Assembly: GCA_015489415.1 (NCBI GenBank)
Contig: WFZT01000117.1
Span: 1-35,432 of the forward strand
Direction: 5' to 3'
DNA: 35,432 bases
DNA from: Caldifarciminota bacterium
GTDB lineage: Bacteria; Hydrothermota; Hydrothermia; B15-G9; WFZT01
The translations under genes were made by a program, and so were the position numbers. Positions 8,389-17,825 of the stretch are shown piece by piece. The first letter of the stretch is position 1, and every line of letters starts with the position of its first letter. The notes under the pieces are model-generated. The model had not been told where the DNA came from. It worked only from the letters and a program-made list of their open reading frames with translations, and did not search any database.

Positions 8389-9177
8389 ATGGATTTAGGT
8401 CTTGAAGGAAAAGTCGCCATTGTTGGAGGTTCCAGTAAAGGGCTTGGAAAAGCTGTAGCCATAGCTCTGGCAAAAGAGGGTGTGAGAGTCACCATAGCCG
8501 CGAGGAGCAAAGAAAGACTCGAGCAGGTTGCCGAAGAAATTAAATCCTTTGGTGGGGAAGCACTCCCGGTTCCAGCAGATTTCTCCATGCCCGGTGACAT
8601 CCGGATGGTTGTGGATAAAACCTCAGAGAAGTTTGGAGATGTGGATATCCTCGTTACTAACACCGGTGGACCACCTGCTGGAAACTTTTTTGACGTGACA
8701 GATAAACAGTGGATGAGCACGTTTAACCTCACATTTATGCACGTTGTGCGATTTGTTCGCCACGTAGTCCCCCACATGCAGGGCAAAAGATGGGGAAGGA
8801 TCGTCAATCTTACTTCCATGACCGTAAAACAGCCAAAGGACATGCTCATCCTGTCCAATGCCATAAGGGCTGCTGTGATCGGGCTTGCGAAAAGCCTCTC
8901 CTTTGAGCTTGCGAAGTACAATATAACGGTAAATAACATCGCCCAGGGAGTATTCGAAACCGACAGGATAAAGGAGCTCACCGAGAAAAGAGCCGAAAAA
9001 GCCGGTATTTCTTACGAAGAGGCTCTAAAGGAATGGACATCAAATATCCCACTCGGACGCATGGGCAAGCCAGAAGAGCTCGCAGCACTTGTTACTTTTC
9101 TTGCCTCAAATCAGGCAAGCTTCATCACCGGAGCCACGTTCCAGATTGACGGTGGTGAAATAAAATTCGTGCTCTAA
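8389..9177 (+). CDS. Short-chain dehydrogenase-like protein, atypical active site
   Basis: A 262-residue SDR-fold protein. It has the N-terminal nucleotide motif GGSSKGLGKA (TGxxxGxG type), an NTGGPPAG motif where classical members have NNAG, and a C-terminal family signature FLASNQASFITGATFQIDGG. The catalytic serine is kept (NLTS). Counting 13 residues on, the position of the catalytic Tyr is Ser, and four further on the Lys is Arg (ILSNAIRAAV). This matches an NTGGP subgroup often annotated as FabG-like 3-oxoacyl-ACP reductase, but ordinary SDR chemistry is doubtful. The ATG at 8389 has AAAAGGAGG upstream. The open frame reaching further left is antisense to ribBA and not part of the gene. 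Its stop overlaps that of the convergent M1 peptidase gene. Confidence 0.85.
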   Translation: MDLGLEGKVAIVGGSSKGLGKAVAIALAKEGVRVTIAARSKERLEQVAEEIKSFGGEALPVPADFSMPGDIRMVVDKTSEKFGDVDILVTNTGGPPAGNFFDVTDKQWMSTFNLTFMHVVRFVRHVVPHMQGKRWGRIVNLTSMTVKQPKDMLILSNAIRAAVIGLAKSLSFELAKYNITVNNIAQGVFETDRIKELTEKRAEKAGISYEEALKEWTSNIPLGRMGKPEELAALVTFLASNQASFITGATFQIDGGEIKFVL

Positions 9178-11066
9178 TATTTCAAGAATTTAAACTGGAG
9201 ACCTTTTCCTATGGCATAATAGACCCCGGGCTTCAGTGAGCCGACATACAGTTTTCTTACACCTCTTTGAAGCCTTATTTCCTTAATCATTCGTCCCGCT
9301 GCATTATAAATGCGGAGCAGGTTGTCTGACCTTACAGGTGCAGAAAACAGGAGAAAATCACCCGTAACTGTATTTAAAACCTTAACCTGAGGCATCTGGG
9401 AGCCCTCTGAAACCCCGACCAGCGTATGCTCTTCAAGAATCCATTCGTCCGGGTCAAATGCAATATTTGTTGGGGAACCCGGTAAAAGCACGGTAAAAGT
9501 CTGATGATCAAGGCTGTCCCACAGGGTAACATCGAATACCCCGGAGGTTGTGGTTATTCTAAATGGTATGGGCATTTTGTATGTGGGAACACCATAAGCG
9601 TGGGACTGAACCTGGTCAATGGTGATATTTATGGCAAAAGTATCGCCTGAAACAGGTGTTGAGCTGTAAGAATACTGATACACAGGGTGTCCAGGGGCAA
9701 AAACCCATTCATTGAAGAACCAATCAAGATTCTGGCCGGATATGGAGTCAGCAACATCAATAAACTCCGTGGTAATTGCATTACCATAGGCATATTTCTC
9801 TCCATAGGCCCTCAGGATGTGAAAGAATATGGAGTCACCAACTACCCAGCGTAACATGTGCAGGACACTTGCCCCCTTCTGATATACTACCACACCCCAC
9901 ATGTAATCTGGATCATAAACAGGATAGGGTGGATACGGCTCATACCGCAGATAATAGTTGAAAATCCCATGCATGTAGGACTGGAGCCCGGATGCTCCGT
10001 ACCTGTGCTCTGACCACAGGGCCTCAGTATATGTGGCAAACCCTTCGTTGAGCCATATATCAGCCCAGGTGCCGAGGGTTACCCAGTCACCCCACCACTG
10101 ATGACCCATTTCATGAACTATTACCCAATCCCAATCACTGCCCCACCACGCATCTGTATTGATAAATGTATTGGTCTGATTTTCCATTGCCCCGCCAATT
10201 GGAGCCGAAACATGTGAGTATTTTTCTCCCATGAAAGGATATGTGCCATAAATCTGCGATAGAAACTCGAGCATTTCAGGGGTTCTCTGAAACAGAGGTC
10301 GCAATCTTGCCGTATCGCTGACAGGGAACCAGTGGAAAACGGGTAGTGTATCACCGTTGATAACAGCAAAGTCCCTGATTTCCGCATAGTTATTAAATGC
10401 AGCAAAAACAATGAGATAGTTGGCAATTGGATAATTCTCTCGCCAGTGGAAAGTCACAGTATTATCCTGATTGAAAGTTGAGTCCACAAGCTCACCATTG
10501 GCTACAACTGAATATCCAACAGGCACGGTAATATACTGATCTGCAAGCGCCTTATCCGATGGAAGGTCATAAATTGGAACCCATCTTTTGGCTCCAAAGG
10601 GCTCGTCATCCACATAGGCAAGATGTCCATCTGCTTCAAAATGCAGTCCACCGCCAAATACACCACCACCCTGTCCAGGACGGCCATAGTAATAAATGGT
10701 AACCGCCCCGGTATCCCACTGATTCAATGGGGATGGCAGTACAAGATTTAAAATGGAATCTGAGCGGCTGTAAGATGAAGCCCCTGTGACACTGTCAATC
10801 GTAAATCCAACAAGATGCAGGAATATGCTACTCAGATTATCAACCTTACTCCTGAACTGCACCTCGTTGTAGGCCTCAATGCTGGAACTTGCAAAATTTA
10901 GCCTCACGTGAATATCGTAGTGCAGAATATCAAAATCATGAAGCGTATCCTGATAGGCCAGGGATTTGTAAGCATTAAACAACCTTGCCTTTCCTTTCCA
11001 CAACAATGCGTGGTTCGAAAAATTTGGGACCTGTGCAAGAAAAATTAACGATATAAGAAGATTCAT
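9174..11066 (-). CDS. Secreted M1 family metallopeptidase with sorting-like tail
   Basis: A 630-residue gluzincin aminopeptidase-like protein. A signal peptide (MNLLISLIFLAQ) is followed by the N-terminal beta domain, the substrate motif GAMEN near residue 292, and the zinc site HEMGH near 318-322 with the third ligand in NEGFA about 19 residues later. All catalytic elements are present. The last 80 or so residues (LRIYNAAGRMIKEI, then LKPGVYYAIGKG) look like a type IX secretion (Por-type) C-terminal sorting domain, suggesting a surface-bound or released exopeptidase. AAAGGAGG precedes the ATG, and a TATAAT lies at 11090-11095. The gene is divergent from the GNAT gene. Confidence 0.92.
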   Translation of the reverse strand: MNLLISLIFLAQVPNFSNHALLWKGKARLFNAYKSLAYQDTLHDFDILHYDIHVRLNFASSSIEAYNEVQFRSKVDNLSSIFLHLVGFTIDSVTGASSYSRSDSILNLVLPSPLNQWDTGAVTIYYYGRPGQGGGVFGGGLHFEADGHLAYVDDEPFGAKRWVPIYDLPSDKALADQYITVPVGYSVVANGELVDSTFNQDNTVTFHWRENYPIANYLIVFAAFNNYAEIRDFAVINGDTLPVFHWFPVSDTARLRPLFQRTPEMLEFLSQIYGTYPFMGEKYSHVSAPIGGAMENQTNTFINTDAWWGSDWDWVIVHEMGHQWWGDWVTLGTWADIWLNEGFATYTEALWSEHRYGASGLQSYMHGIFNYYLRYEPYPPYPVYDPDYMWGVVVYQKGASVLHMLRWVVGDSIFFHILRAYGEKYAYGNAITTEFIDVADSISGQNLDWFFNEWVFAPGHPVYQYSYSSTPVSGDTFAINITIDQVQSHAYGVPTYKMPIPFRITTTSGVFDVTLWDSLDHQTFTVLLPGSPTNIAFDPDEWILEEHTLVGVSEGSQMPQVKVLNTVTGDFLLFSAPVRSDNLLRIYNAAGRMIKEIRLQRGVRKLYVGSLKPGVYYAIGKGLQFKFLKY

Positions 11067-11089
11067 GCTCTGCCTCCTTTTTGGGAGTT

Positions 11090-11095
11090 ATTATA
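11090..11095 (-). promoter_or_regulatory. -10 box for the M1 peptidase gene
   Basis: A consensus TATAAT on the minus strand lies 23 bases before the ATG, followed by AAAGGAGG. No good -35 is seen at 16-18 bases. Confidence 0.5.
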
Positions 11096-11162
11096 AGGTA
11101 ATTGACCGGAATAGTTTTTCCTCCAAGAATGCGGCTTATACCTTTGGACGTCTCACCGACAT

Positions 11163-11168
11163 TATAAT
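11163..11168 (+). promoter_or_regulatory. -10 box for the GNAT gene, predicted leaderless
   Basis: TATAAT ends 7 bases before the ATG at 11176, and no Shine-Dalgarno lies between, so the transcript should begin at or next to the start codon. The -35 region is poor. Confidence 0.45.
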
Positions 11169-11175
11169 TTCAACG

Positions 11176-11634
11176 ATGAAAATCAGGCAGTTGAGAGAAA
11201 CGGACATCGATGAAGTAGCAAGAATAATGTCCAGCACAGAGCTCTGGCAGCGCTACGGTGTGGATTTCAAGTCCGCAAGGAAAAGATTTGAGCGAGGTCT
11301 TAAGGAAAAAGCCCATATATTCGTAGCAGAAATTGAGGGGGAAATTGCGGGTTTTCTATGGTATGTACCCCGAGGTGCCTTTGACAGGAGCGGTTACATC
11401 GAGCTCATCGGTGTCAAGGACACATATCGGGGTAGAGGCATTGGCAGAGCCCTTATGGAATTCGTTGAAAAGGAATTTAATCCAGACGACATATTCTTAC
11501 TGGTCTCAGATTTTAACAAAGAGGCCCAGAAATTTTATGAAAAACTTGGATTCGTAAAAATTGGAGAAATCAAAGACTACGTGGTAAAAGGCATAACAGA
11601 GTTTATCTATCACAAAAAGAGGAGTAAGAGATGA
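11176..11634 (+). CDS. GNAT family N-acetyltransferase
   Basis: A 152-residue acetyl-CoA-dependent acetyltransferase. The acetyl-CoA loop YRGRGIGRALMEF (R-x-x-G-x-G/A) lies in the middle of the protein. The later FNKEAQKFYEKLGFVKIG is the usual strand-helix end of the fold. The substrate is unknown; the fold resembles RimI-like enzymes. I chose the ATG at 11176 (MKIRQLRETD) because it matches the usual start of the fold. The frame is open back to 11065, but that part overlaps the promoter region. It overlaps the next gene by 4 bases (ATGA), so the two are translationally coupled. Confidence 0.85.
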   Translation: MKIRQLRETDIDEVARIMSSTELWQRYGVDFKSARKRFERGLKEKAHIFVAEIEGEIAGFLWYVPRGAFDRSGYIELIGVKDTYRGRGIGRALMEFVEKEFNPDDIFLLVSDFNKEAQKFYEKLGFVKIGEIKDYVVKGITEFIYHKKRSKR

Positions 11635-12512
11635 GCGATTTCGAAGGCATATTCCCATATCTTGTATCTCCCGTCAATCACGACGGGACAGTAAAGGAAA
11701 AGGTCATGAAAGACCTCATAAACCACCTGATCGAGTCAGGTGTTCATGGAATCACTGTACTTGGCAGCACAGGTGAATTTGCATACCTGAACTGGGAGCA
11801 GAAAAAAGAAATCGTAAGGGTTGCTATTGAGGCAGCCGGTGGATGGGTTCCTGTCATTGCCGGTGTTTCACACGCCTCATCAGTAGAAGCCGCGTTACAG
11901 GCAAAGGAGTTTGAGAAAATGGGAGTAGATGGCATCCTTGCCATTCTCGATACATATTTTCCCCTGAAGGAGGACCAGATAGTGGAATATTTCAAAACCA
12001 TAGCCGAATCCGTGAATCTCCCCATTGTGATTTACAACAATCCAAAATTTTCCCGCACCGACTTGAGTGTTTCAGTTATTGATAAACTCGCAAGAATTCC
12101 AAATATCGAGTACCTCAAGGATGCATCGGGCAATACCGGGAAACTACTCACAGTAATGACGAGGGTTGGTAACAAATTAAAAATCTTCAGTGCCTCAGCC
12201 AGTATCCCTCTATCTGTGATGATGTTTGGTGGTGTGGGCTGGATGGCAGGGCCCGCATGTGTCATCCCAAGACAGGCCGTGAAACTTTATAACCTCGCAA
12301 AAGCAAAAAACTGGGACGAGGCTATAAAACTTCAGAGAAGACTCTGGAGAATCAACGAGGTCTTTCAAAAATATGGCCTTGCTCCATGTATAAAAGCTGC
12401 TCTTGAAATTCAGGGATTTCCAGTGGGAGACCCAATTCCCCCTCTCAAACCACTTGACGAAGCCCAGAAAAAGGAAATCGCGGATATTCTCGAATATCTC
12501 GAGAGCGAATAA
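11631..12512 (+). CDS. DapA/NAL family class I aldolase (DHDPS-like)
   Basis: A 293-residue TIM-barrel lyase of the dihydrodipicolinate synthase/N-acetylneuraminate lyase family. Seen are the carboxylate-binding loop GSTGEF (residues 45-50), the catalytic Tyr135 in a YNNP motif and the Schiff-base Lys163 in YLKDASG. Length and order are normal. True DapA often has GTTGE and a YNVP/YNIP motif; the variants here and the GNAT partner rather than lysine genes leave the substrate open (another 2-oxo-acid aldolase is possible). GGAGTAAGAG precedes the ATG, which overlaps the GNAT stop. Confidence 0.85.
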   Translation: MSDFEGIFPYLVSPVNHDGTVKEKVMKDLINHLIESGVHGITVLGSTGEFAYLNWEQKKEIVRVAIEAAGGWVPVIAGVSHASSVEAALQAKEFEKMGVDGILAILDTYFPLKEDQIVEYFKTIAESVNLPIVIYNNPKFSRTDLSVSVIDKLARIPNIEYLKDASGNTGKLLTVMTRVGNKLKIFSASASIPLSVMMFGGVGWMAGPACVIPRQAVKLYNLAKAKNWDEAIKLQRRLWRINEVFQKYGLAPCIKAALEIQGFPVGDPIPPLKPLDEAQKKEIADILEYLESE

Positions 12513-12736
12513 TACCAATTGGGAATCATCCTAAAATCTCCTCTTTATACAAAACGATGTATAAGACCGAAATATTGCTCACCCATTCCACCCCAGCCCT
12601 TCCTTCCCAGAGGGAAGGGAGGGAGCTTCTGAAGACCACTCCTTCACGAATCTTAGACCATTTACCCGGGAAAACCTTAAATTTCCCCTCCTTCCCTTCG
12701 GGAAGGAGGGGTTAGGGGAGAATGGGGTCGGTATAA
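12513..12736. other. Convergent spacer with two hairpins
   Basis: Lies between the ends of the DapA-like gene (+) and carB (-), so a bidirectional termination zone would be expected. No gene is seen. It holds a 7-bp hairpin CCTTCCC/AGA/GGGAAGG near 12609-12625 and the perfect 12-bp hairpin listed at 12685-12711. Neither has a clear T-run. Confidence 0.6.
12685..12711. repeat. 12-bp perfect hairpin, TTC loop
   Basis: CCCCTCCTTCCC, loop TTC, GGGAAGGAGGGG. It is very stable but lacks a T-run on either side. It belongs to the class of GC-rich three-base-loop hairpins scattered in the spacers of this window. It may act as a terminator for carB or the DapA-like gene. Confidence 0.7.
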
Positions 12737-15700
12737 TCATCCGGATATCTCTTCAAGGGAGTAAACATCGGTCCTCACACCATTTACGATTGAACGTGCG
12801 GCAAATCTCGCAGCATTTACCGATGTGTATGATGGGATGTTGTATAAAAACGCCGCTCTTCTGATCTTTACAGAATCTATATACGCACTCTTGCCTGAAG
12901 GTATATTGATAACCATCACCACCTCACCCTTTTTCATACGTCCCACTATCCCCTCACTCCCCTCGCTCAGTTTGCCCACACTTTCGACCTTTATGCCATG
13001 CTTCTCAAGATACCTCGCAGTTCCCTCAGTGGCTATTATTTCAAGACCTGCTTTTTTAAGCATCTCTGCAATATCCAATATCCTGGGCTTTGCAGAATCT
13101 CTGACACTGATAAAAACCTTTCCTTTTCCATCACCGGGCAACTGGAAACCTGCCGCAATTTGAGATTTGTAAAATGCCTCTCCTGGTGTCCGCCCTACCC
13201 CCATAACCTCACCGGTTGAGCGCATCTCTGGGCCAAGGATCGGGTCAACTCCCGGGAACTTGTTGAATGAAAAAACTGCTTCCTTGACAGCATAAAAACC
13301 GTGATTTCTGCTTCCAAGACCAAACTCCCTGAGCCTTCGACCTAACATCACCTTTGTGGCAACCTTTGCAAGAGGTACTCCAGTTGCCTTTGAAATAAAT
13401 GGCACAGTCCTCGAGGCCCTCGGATTAACTTCTATTACGTAAACCTCACCTTCCATCACCGCATACTGGACGTTCATTATACCTTTGATCTTCAACTCCT
13501 TCGCAATTTCCACAGTAATCTCTTCCACCTGTTGGATTATCCCATCCGGGAGCATGTACGGAGGCAAAATCATCGCAGAGTCACCAGAATGGATACCTGC
13601 TTCATGGATGTGCTCAAGGATACCGCCAATATAAACATCTTCACCGTCGGAAATGGCATCAACATCAATTTCATAGGCATCAATAAGAAATTCATCCACA
13701 AGAAGTGGCCAGCCGATAGTTTCATTTTCAAGGTAAAATTCAAGCTCTTTTCTGTCGTGAATGATGCCCATTGCCCTGCCGCCGAGCACGTAAGATGGAC
13801 GAACAAGTACAGGATAGCCGATAAACTCAGCAACCTCAACTGCCTCGACAGGGGTTCTCGCAATACCACTCCTCGGCCGTTTAAGACCCAGCTTGTCCAA
13901 AAATTCCTTAAATCTCTCTCTATCCTCGGCACGGTCTATGGCATCAAACTCTGTTCCAAGTATTCTGACCCCGTAGCGGGCCAGTTTACGGGCCATGTTT
14001 AAAGGTGACTGCCCTCCAAATTGAACAATAACTCCAAGCGGATTTTCCTTCTCGATAATATTCATCACGTGCTCAAAATCCACGGGTTCAAAGTAAAGTC
14101 TGTCAGAGGTATCGTAATCAGTTGAAACGGTCTCCGGATTCGAATTGACCATGATTCCATTATACCCTTCCTCCTTTATGGCAAAAATACTGTGAACACA
14201 CGCGTAATCAAACTCAATCCCCTGCCCTATTCTATTGGGACCGCTACCGAGAACAATAACGCTTTTTTTGCTGGTTTTTACGTAAAGAGGGGGCTCCTCA
14301 TCTTCCTCTTCGTAGGTGGAGTAAAAGTATGGTGTATAGGCCTCAAACTCAGCTGCACATGTATCAACGACCTTAAAAACTGGCTTTATATGCTCTTTTT
14401 CACGTAAAGACCTTATAAAATCCTCATTGGTGCCGGTGAGTTCTGCTATTCTTTTATCAGAGAATCCCCATTCCTTTGCCTTCCGCACCGTCTCTGCCGT
14501 AAGACCACCTATACCCTTACCACGAATTTCGTCTTCAAGCTCAACAATTTCCTTTATCTGGTAGAGAAAAAATGGATCAACACCAGTTAGCCTCTGGACA
14601 TCATCAACGCTAAATCCAAACCTGAAGGCATCAGCAATGACGAAAATCCTCTCCGAATTGGGCATCTCAAGCTTCCGTGCTATGTATGCCCTTACTTCTT
14701 CTAAAAGGTCCCCCTTGAAAAATCCCTTATTTATCAGGGGCTGCACCACGGAGCGCAAGCCCGAAGAGCTGATCTCAAGCGAGGATATGGCCTTCAACAG
14801 AGCCTCTCTGAAATTCCTTCCGATTGCCATAACCTCACCTACAGACTTCATCTGGGTGGTAAGTGTGGGATCAACCTCAGGGAATTTTTCAAATGCAAAC
14901 CTTGGAATCTTCACGACCACATAGTCAAGGGCTGGTTCAAAGGACGCTGGAGTTTCGCGTGTTATATCGTTTGGAAGCTCATCAAGTGTATAGCCAATGG
15001 CAAGCTTTGCAGCTATTTTGGCAATGGGGAATCCCGTGGCCTTGGAGGCAAGGGCAGAGGAGCGCGATACCCGCGGATTCATTTCAATAACGTACATCTC
15101 ACCATTGGAAGGATTAACGGCAAACTGAATATTCGAGCCTCCCGTATCAACACCGATCTCGCGAATTATTGCAATTGCCGCATCCCTCATTCTCTGGTAT
15201 TCCTTATCACTCAGGGTTTGCTGTGGTGCAACTGTTATGGAATCACCTGTATGAACCCCCATGGGGTCAAAGTTCTCAATAGAACAGACGATGACTACAT
15301 TGTCATTCTTATCCCTCATCACCTCAAGCTCAAACTCTTTCCAGCCTGCAACAGACTTCTCGATTAAAACTTTACCAACAGGGCTCATCCGAAGAGCAAG
15401 CTCAACAAGGGATTTGAAATCCTCCTCTGTCTTGGCAATGTTTCCACCGGTTCCACCCAGGGTAAATGAGGGCCGAATCACAACAGGGAATCCAAGTCTT
15501 CTCGCAATTTCAAAGGCCTCTTCGACACTTCCAGCATAGCCAGACTCTGGGACTTTGAGCCCGATTCTCGTCATGGATTCGATAAAAAGCTCCCTATCCT
15601 CTGCCTTCTTTATCGCGTCAATGGAGGCACCTATGAGCTGAACCCCGTATTTTTCAAGAATTCCCGCATCATGCAGTGCAACAGCAAGATTCAGTCCTGT

Positions 15701-15979
15701 CTGTCCACCGAGTGTGGGAAGCAATGCATCGGGCCGCTCTTTTTTAATGACTTTTTCAACAAATTCAACGGTGAGGGGCTCAATATATACGGAATCAGCC
15801 ATGTCGGGGTCAGTCATAATCGTGGCCGGATTGGAGTTGATGAGTATAACTCTGATGCCTTCTTCTTTGAGGCTTTTAACAGCCTGGGAGCCGGAATAAT
15901 CAAATTCCGAGGCCTGGCCAATAATAATAGGGCCAGACCCGATGATTAGAACGGATTTTATATCCTCTCTCTTTGGCAC
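12737..15979 (-). CDS. carB: Carbamoyl-phosphate synthase large subunit
   Basis: Full-length (1080 residues) synthetase subunit that makes carbamoyl phosphate for arginine and pyrimidine synthesis. Two ATP-grasp halves are evident: the N-terminal one starts with [21 protein letters not shown] and the second with [20 protein letters not shown]. Each has its own metal/ATP residues ([25 protein letters not shown]). The oligomerisation domain lies between them, and the C-terminal allosteric MGS-like domain ([20 protein letters not shown], then YTSVNAA) covers the last 130 or so residues. The glutaminase partner carA is not adjacent. The start is GTG at 15979 with no Shine-Dalgarno, and a TATAAT lies 9 bases before it. 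Confidence 0.97.
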   Translation of the reverse strand: MPKREDIKSVLIIGSGPIIIGQASEFDYSGSQAVKSLKEEGIRVILINSNPATIMTDPDMADSVYIEPLTVEFVEKVIKKERPDALLPTLGGQTGLNLAVALHDAGILEKYGVQLIGASIDAIKKAEDRELFIESMTRIGLKVPESGYAGSVEEAFEIARRLGFPVVIRPSFTLGGTGGNIAKTEEDFKSLVELALRMSPVGKVLIEKSVAGWKEFELEVMRDKNDNVVIVCSIENFDPMGVHTGDSITVAPQQTLSDKEYQRMRDAAIAIIREIGVDTGGSNIQFAVNPSNGEMYVIEMNPRVSRSSALASKATGFPIAKIAAKLAIGYTLDELPNDITRETPASFEPALDYVVVKIPRFAFEKFPEVDPTLTTQMKSVGEVMAIGRNFREALLKAISSLEISSSGLRSVVQPLINKGFFKGDLLEEVRAYIARKLEMPNSERIFVIADAFRFGFSVDDVQRLTGVDPFFLYQIKEIVELEDEIRGKGIGGLTAETVRKAKEWGFSDKRIAELTGTNEDFIRSLREKEHIKPVFKVVDTCAAEFEAYTPYFYSTYEEEDEEPPLYVKTSKKSVIVLGSGPNRIGQGIEFDYACVHSIFAIKEEGYNGIMVNSNPETVSTDYDTSDRLYFEPVDFEHVMNIIEKENPLGVIVQFGGQSPLNMARKLARYGVRILGTEFDAIDRAEDRERFKEFLDKLGLKRPRSGIARTPVEAVEVAEFIGYPVLVRPSYVLGGRAMGIIHDRKELEFYLENETIGWPLLVDEFLIDAYEIDVDAISDGEDVYIGGILEHIHEAGIHSGDSAMILPPYMLPDGIIQQVEEITVEIAKELKIKGIMNVQYAVMEGEVYVIEVNPRASRTVPFISKATGVPLAKVATKVMLGRRLREFGLGSRNHGFYAVKEAVFSFNKFPGVDPILGPEMRSTGEVMGVGRTPGEAFYKSQIAAGFQLPGDGKGKVFISVRDSAKPRILDIAEMLKKAGLEIIATEGTARYLEKHGIKVESVGKLSEGSEGIVGRMKKGEVVMVINIPSGKSAYIDSVKIRRAAFLYNIPSYTSVNAARFAARSIVNGVRTDVYSLEEISG

Positions 15980-15988
15980 AGTTGCATA

Positions 15989-16018
15989 ATTATACGATAA
16001 ACTCTTTCATAATTTCAC
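15989..16018 (-). promoter_or_regulatory. carB promoter, predicted leaderless or nearly so
   Basis: On the minus strand GTGAAA (16013-16018), 18 bases, then TATAAT (15989-15994), which ends 9 bases before the GTG start. The expected 5' leader is 0-3 bases. It overlaps the end of the upstream receptor gene. Confidence 0.55.
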
Positions 16019-17815
16019 CGAAAGGCCAAAGGTGGGCACGGGGAAATTAATGGCTGATGGGCTACTATTCTTTGAAAGAAGGTTATAAATCCCTATGTAA
16101 AGCGAAGATTGATGAGAGCGGATTCTAAGGTTCCGCATTAGTAAGACATCCAGCCTGAAAAAACCCGGTTCCTTCTGTCCCTTAAGGAAAAATAGTTCCA
16201 TCCTCTGAACAAGTCTCATGACCCAATAGGTTTTTTCATTCCACCTCTTTGAAACCATAAGATCAAGATTTAGACCAAAATCTTTATCTGGCCGAAACGA
16301 GTGCATGCCCCAGATGCTTAATGCCAGACCTGATCTTTCTCCAACCATTCTCTGAAATTTACCATAGAATCCGAATCCAACCAGACTATCATCTATATTG
16401 TGTCTAAAAAACATCCTCATATTACCAAAACCTGTCACAAGGTAAAATGTGCGTCCAGTGGTGTCAGGATTTAAAGACAAGGCATCCTTGTTTTTGACAA
16501 GTTTAAAAAACTGGTTTGTAACGCCCGTGGAAATGTAGAACATTTTATAGGAAAAGTAATTTAAACGAAGTTTGATGCCAGGAGATGAGTTTTTTAGCAG
16601 TCCACTTGTGTCAGTTATCGTGCTAATTGGATCAATTAGAATCCTCTTGTAAACGATGAAATCAAGGTATGGCTGCAGTATTACTGACCCCGTAGCAATG
16701 TCAAACCATGCTCGAGAGAAAAGCGAATTTCTACTGAATTCAAAAGTCACTTTGGAAGGATTGGCAGTGCCAAAAATAGTGGCTATAGACTTTTGCATTT
16801 CATTAACCAGGTTTAATCGGAGATGGAAACGTTTATATTGAGTGTTAATACCCAGTAAAACTACGCGAATGTTGTCTGACTTCTCAGGTTGCTTATGACT
16901 GTAAAATCCACCAGCCAGGTAAACCGTGTATTTACTGTGACTCATCTTGAATCCAAAATCTGAGATTTTAGTATTGGATGGAACAATGTCTTTGCCTCTC
17001 TTTGAAATAATTTCTGCCATTCCAAAGAATGTAAGAGTTCTATTTGTTGAGATATTTTTACTGAAAATATCCACATGATGGATATCCATGCCGCCTTTGG
17101 ATAAAAGCTTCAGCGCAGGATAGAGAGTATAGAATTCAATCCCCCATCCTTTCATTGGAGAAATATTTGAGTAAGCAATTGACCCAAAGGGATCAAAATA
17201 CAGCTTTTTATTCCTGGTGTCAGCAGGTAGCCTAATATCAAGATGGGAAGATAAAGTCCATCCGATATTAAGGGGAATATCCAATAAGTAGAAGGACATC
17301 TGTTTAACAAGTGGCAATGGTACAAGAGAATGAGGATATTCTTGAAAAACCGGTACGGGTACACCTTCGATAGAAACTATATTTTCATCGGGACGTCCAA
17401 GAGCCGCAGAGTACTTGAGATTAAACTTCACCATTTCGTCACATACAACAAAGGGAAGTGACCTTGTCATTAGTAACGGATCGTGGAATAGAGGGGTGGG
17501 CTGAAGGGCATATTCCGTGTGACTGAAAGTCAGAAACGACCTTGAGCCCACTCTTGGAGTTGAAATAACTGAATCCACCCGATATAAGGGAAGGTGCAGC
17601 AAGATAATTGTATCAGTCGTGCCAACATAAACCGTTGTATCCAGCTCGGGGAATCCATACCCTTTTACTAAAATTTCATGTCTCCCAGGTAAAAGCTTTA
17701 CAGGCACACATGACTGATCACTTAAAAGATGGGCCACTGAATCCACCTTGATCATTCCATCGACAGGTGTTCCAAAGCATATTTTCAATGCCAATAATAC
17801 GTGAATTAGTGACAT
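16007..17815 (-). CDS. TonB-receptor-like outer-membrane protein, paralog 2
   Basis: A 602-residue protein with a short signal peptide. Next comes a PEGA/carboxypeptidase-like small domain (LLPGRHEILVKGYGFPELDT) at about 20-70. Then comes a plug-like region (SAALGRPDENIVSIEGVP, then PLPLVKQMSFY) and a long stretch of alternating beta strands ending in a terminal SVKL, as expected for an outer-membrane barrel. At about 600 residues it is shorter than most TonB-dependent receptors. It is clearly a paralog of the gene at 17826-19649, with the same block order and the same motifs, and follows it by 10 bases with no ribosome site of its own. The ligand is unknown. No TonB box is recognised. Confidence 0.7.
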   Translation of the reverse strand: MSLIHVLLALKICFGTPVDGMIKVDSVAHLLSDQSCVPVKLLPGRHEILVKGYGFPELDTTVYVGTTDTIILLHLPLYRVDSVISTPRVGSRSFLTFSHTEYALQPTPLFHDPLLMTRSLPFVVCDEMVKFNLKYSAALGRPDENIVSIEGVPVPVFQEYPHSLVPLPLVKQMSFYLLDIPLNIGWTLSSHLDIRLPADTRNKKLYFDPFGSIAYSNISPMKGWGIEFYTLYPALKLLSKGGMDIHHVDIFSKNISTNRTLTFFGMAEIISKRGKDIVPSNTKISDFGFKMSHSKYTVYLAGGFYSHKQPEKSDNIRVVLLGINTQYKRFHLRLNLVNEMQKSIATIFGTANPSKVTFEFSRNSLFSRAWFDIATGSVILQPYLDFIVYKRILIDPISTITDTSGLLKNSSPGIKLRLNYFSYKMFYISTGVTNQFFKLVKNKDALSLNPDTTGRTFYLVTGFGNMRMFFRHNIDDSLVGFGFYGKFQRMVGERSGLALSIWGMHSFRPDKDFGLNLDLMVSKRWNEKTYWVMRLVQRMELFFLKGQKEPGFFRLDVLLMRNLRIRSHQSSLYIGIYNLLSKNSSPSAINFPVPTFGLSVKL

Positions 17816-17825
17816 CGGCAGATAT

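Noticed and set aside
13532-14002. Plus-strand open frame of 156 codons inside carB
   Set aside because: Antisense shadow of a full-length, well conserved carB; no ribosome site or family resemblance.
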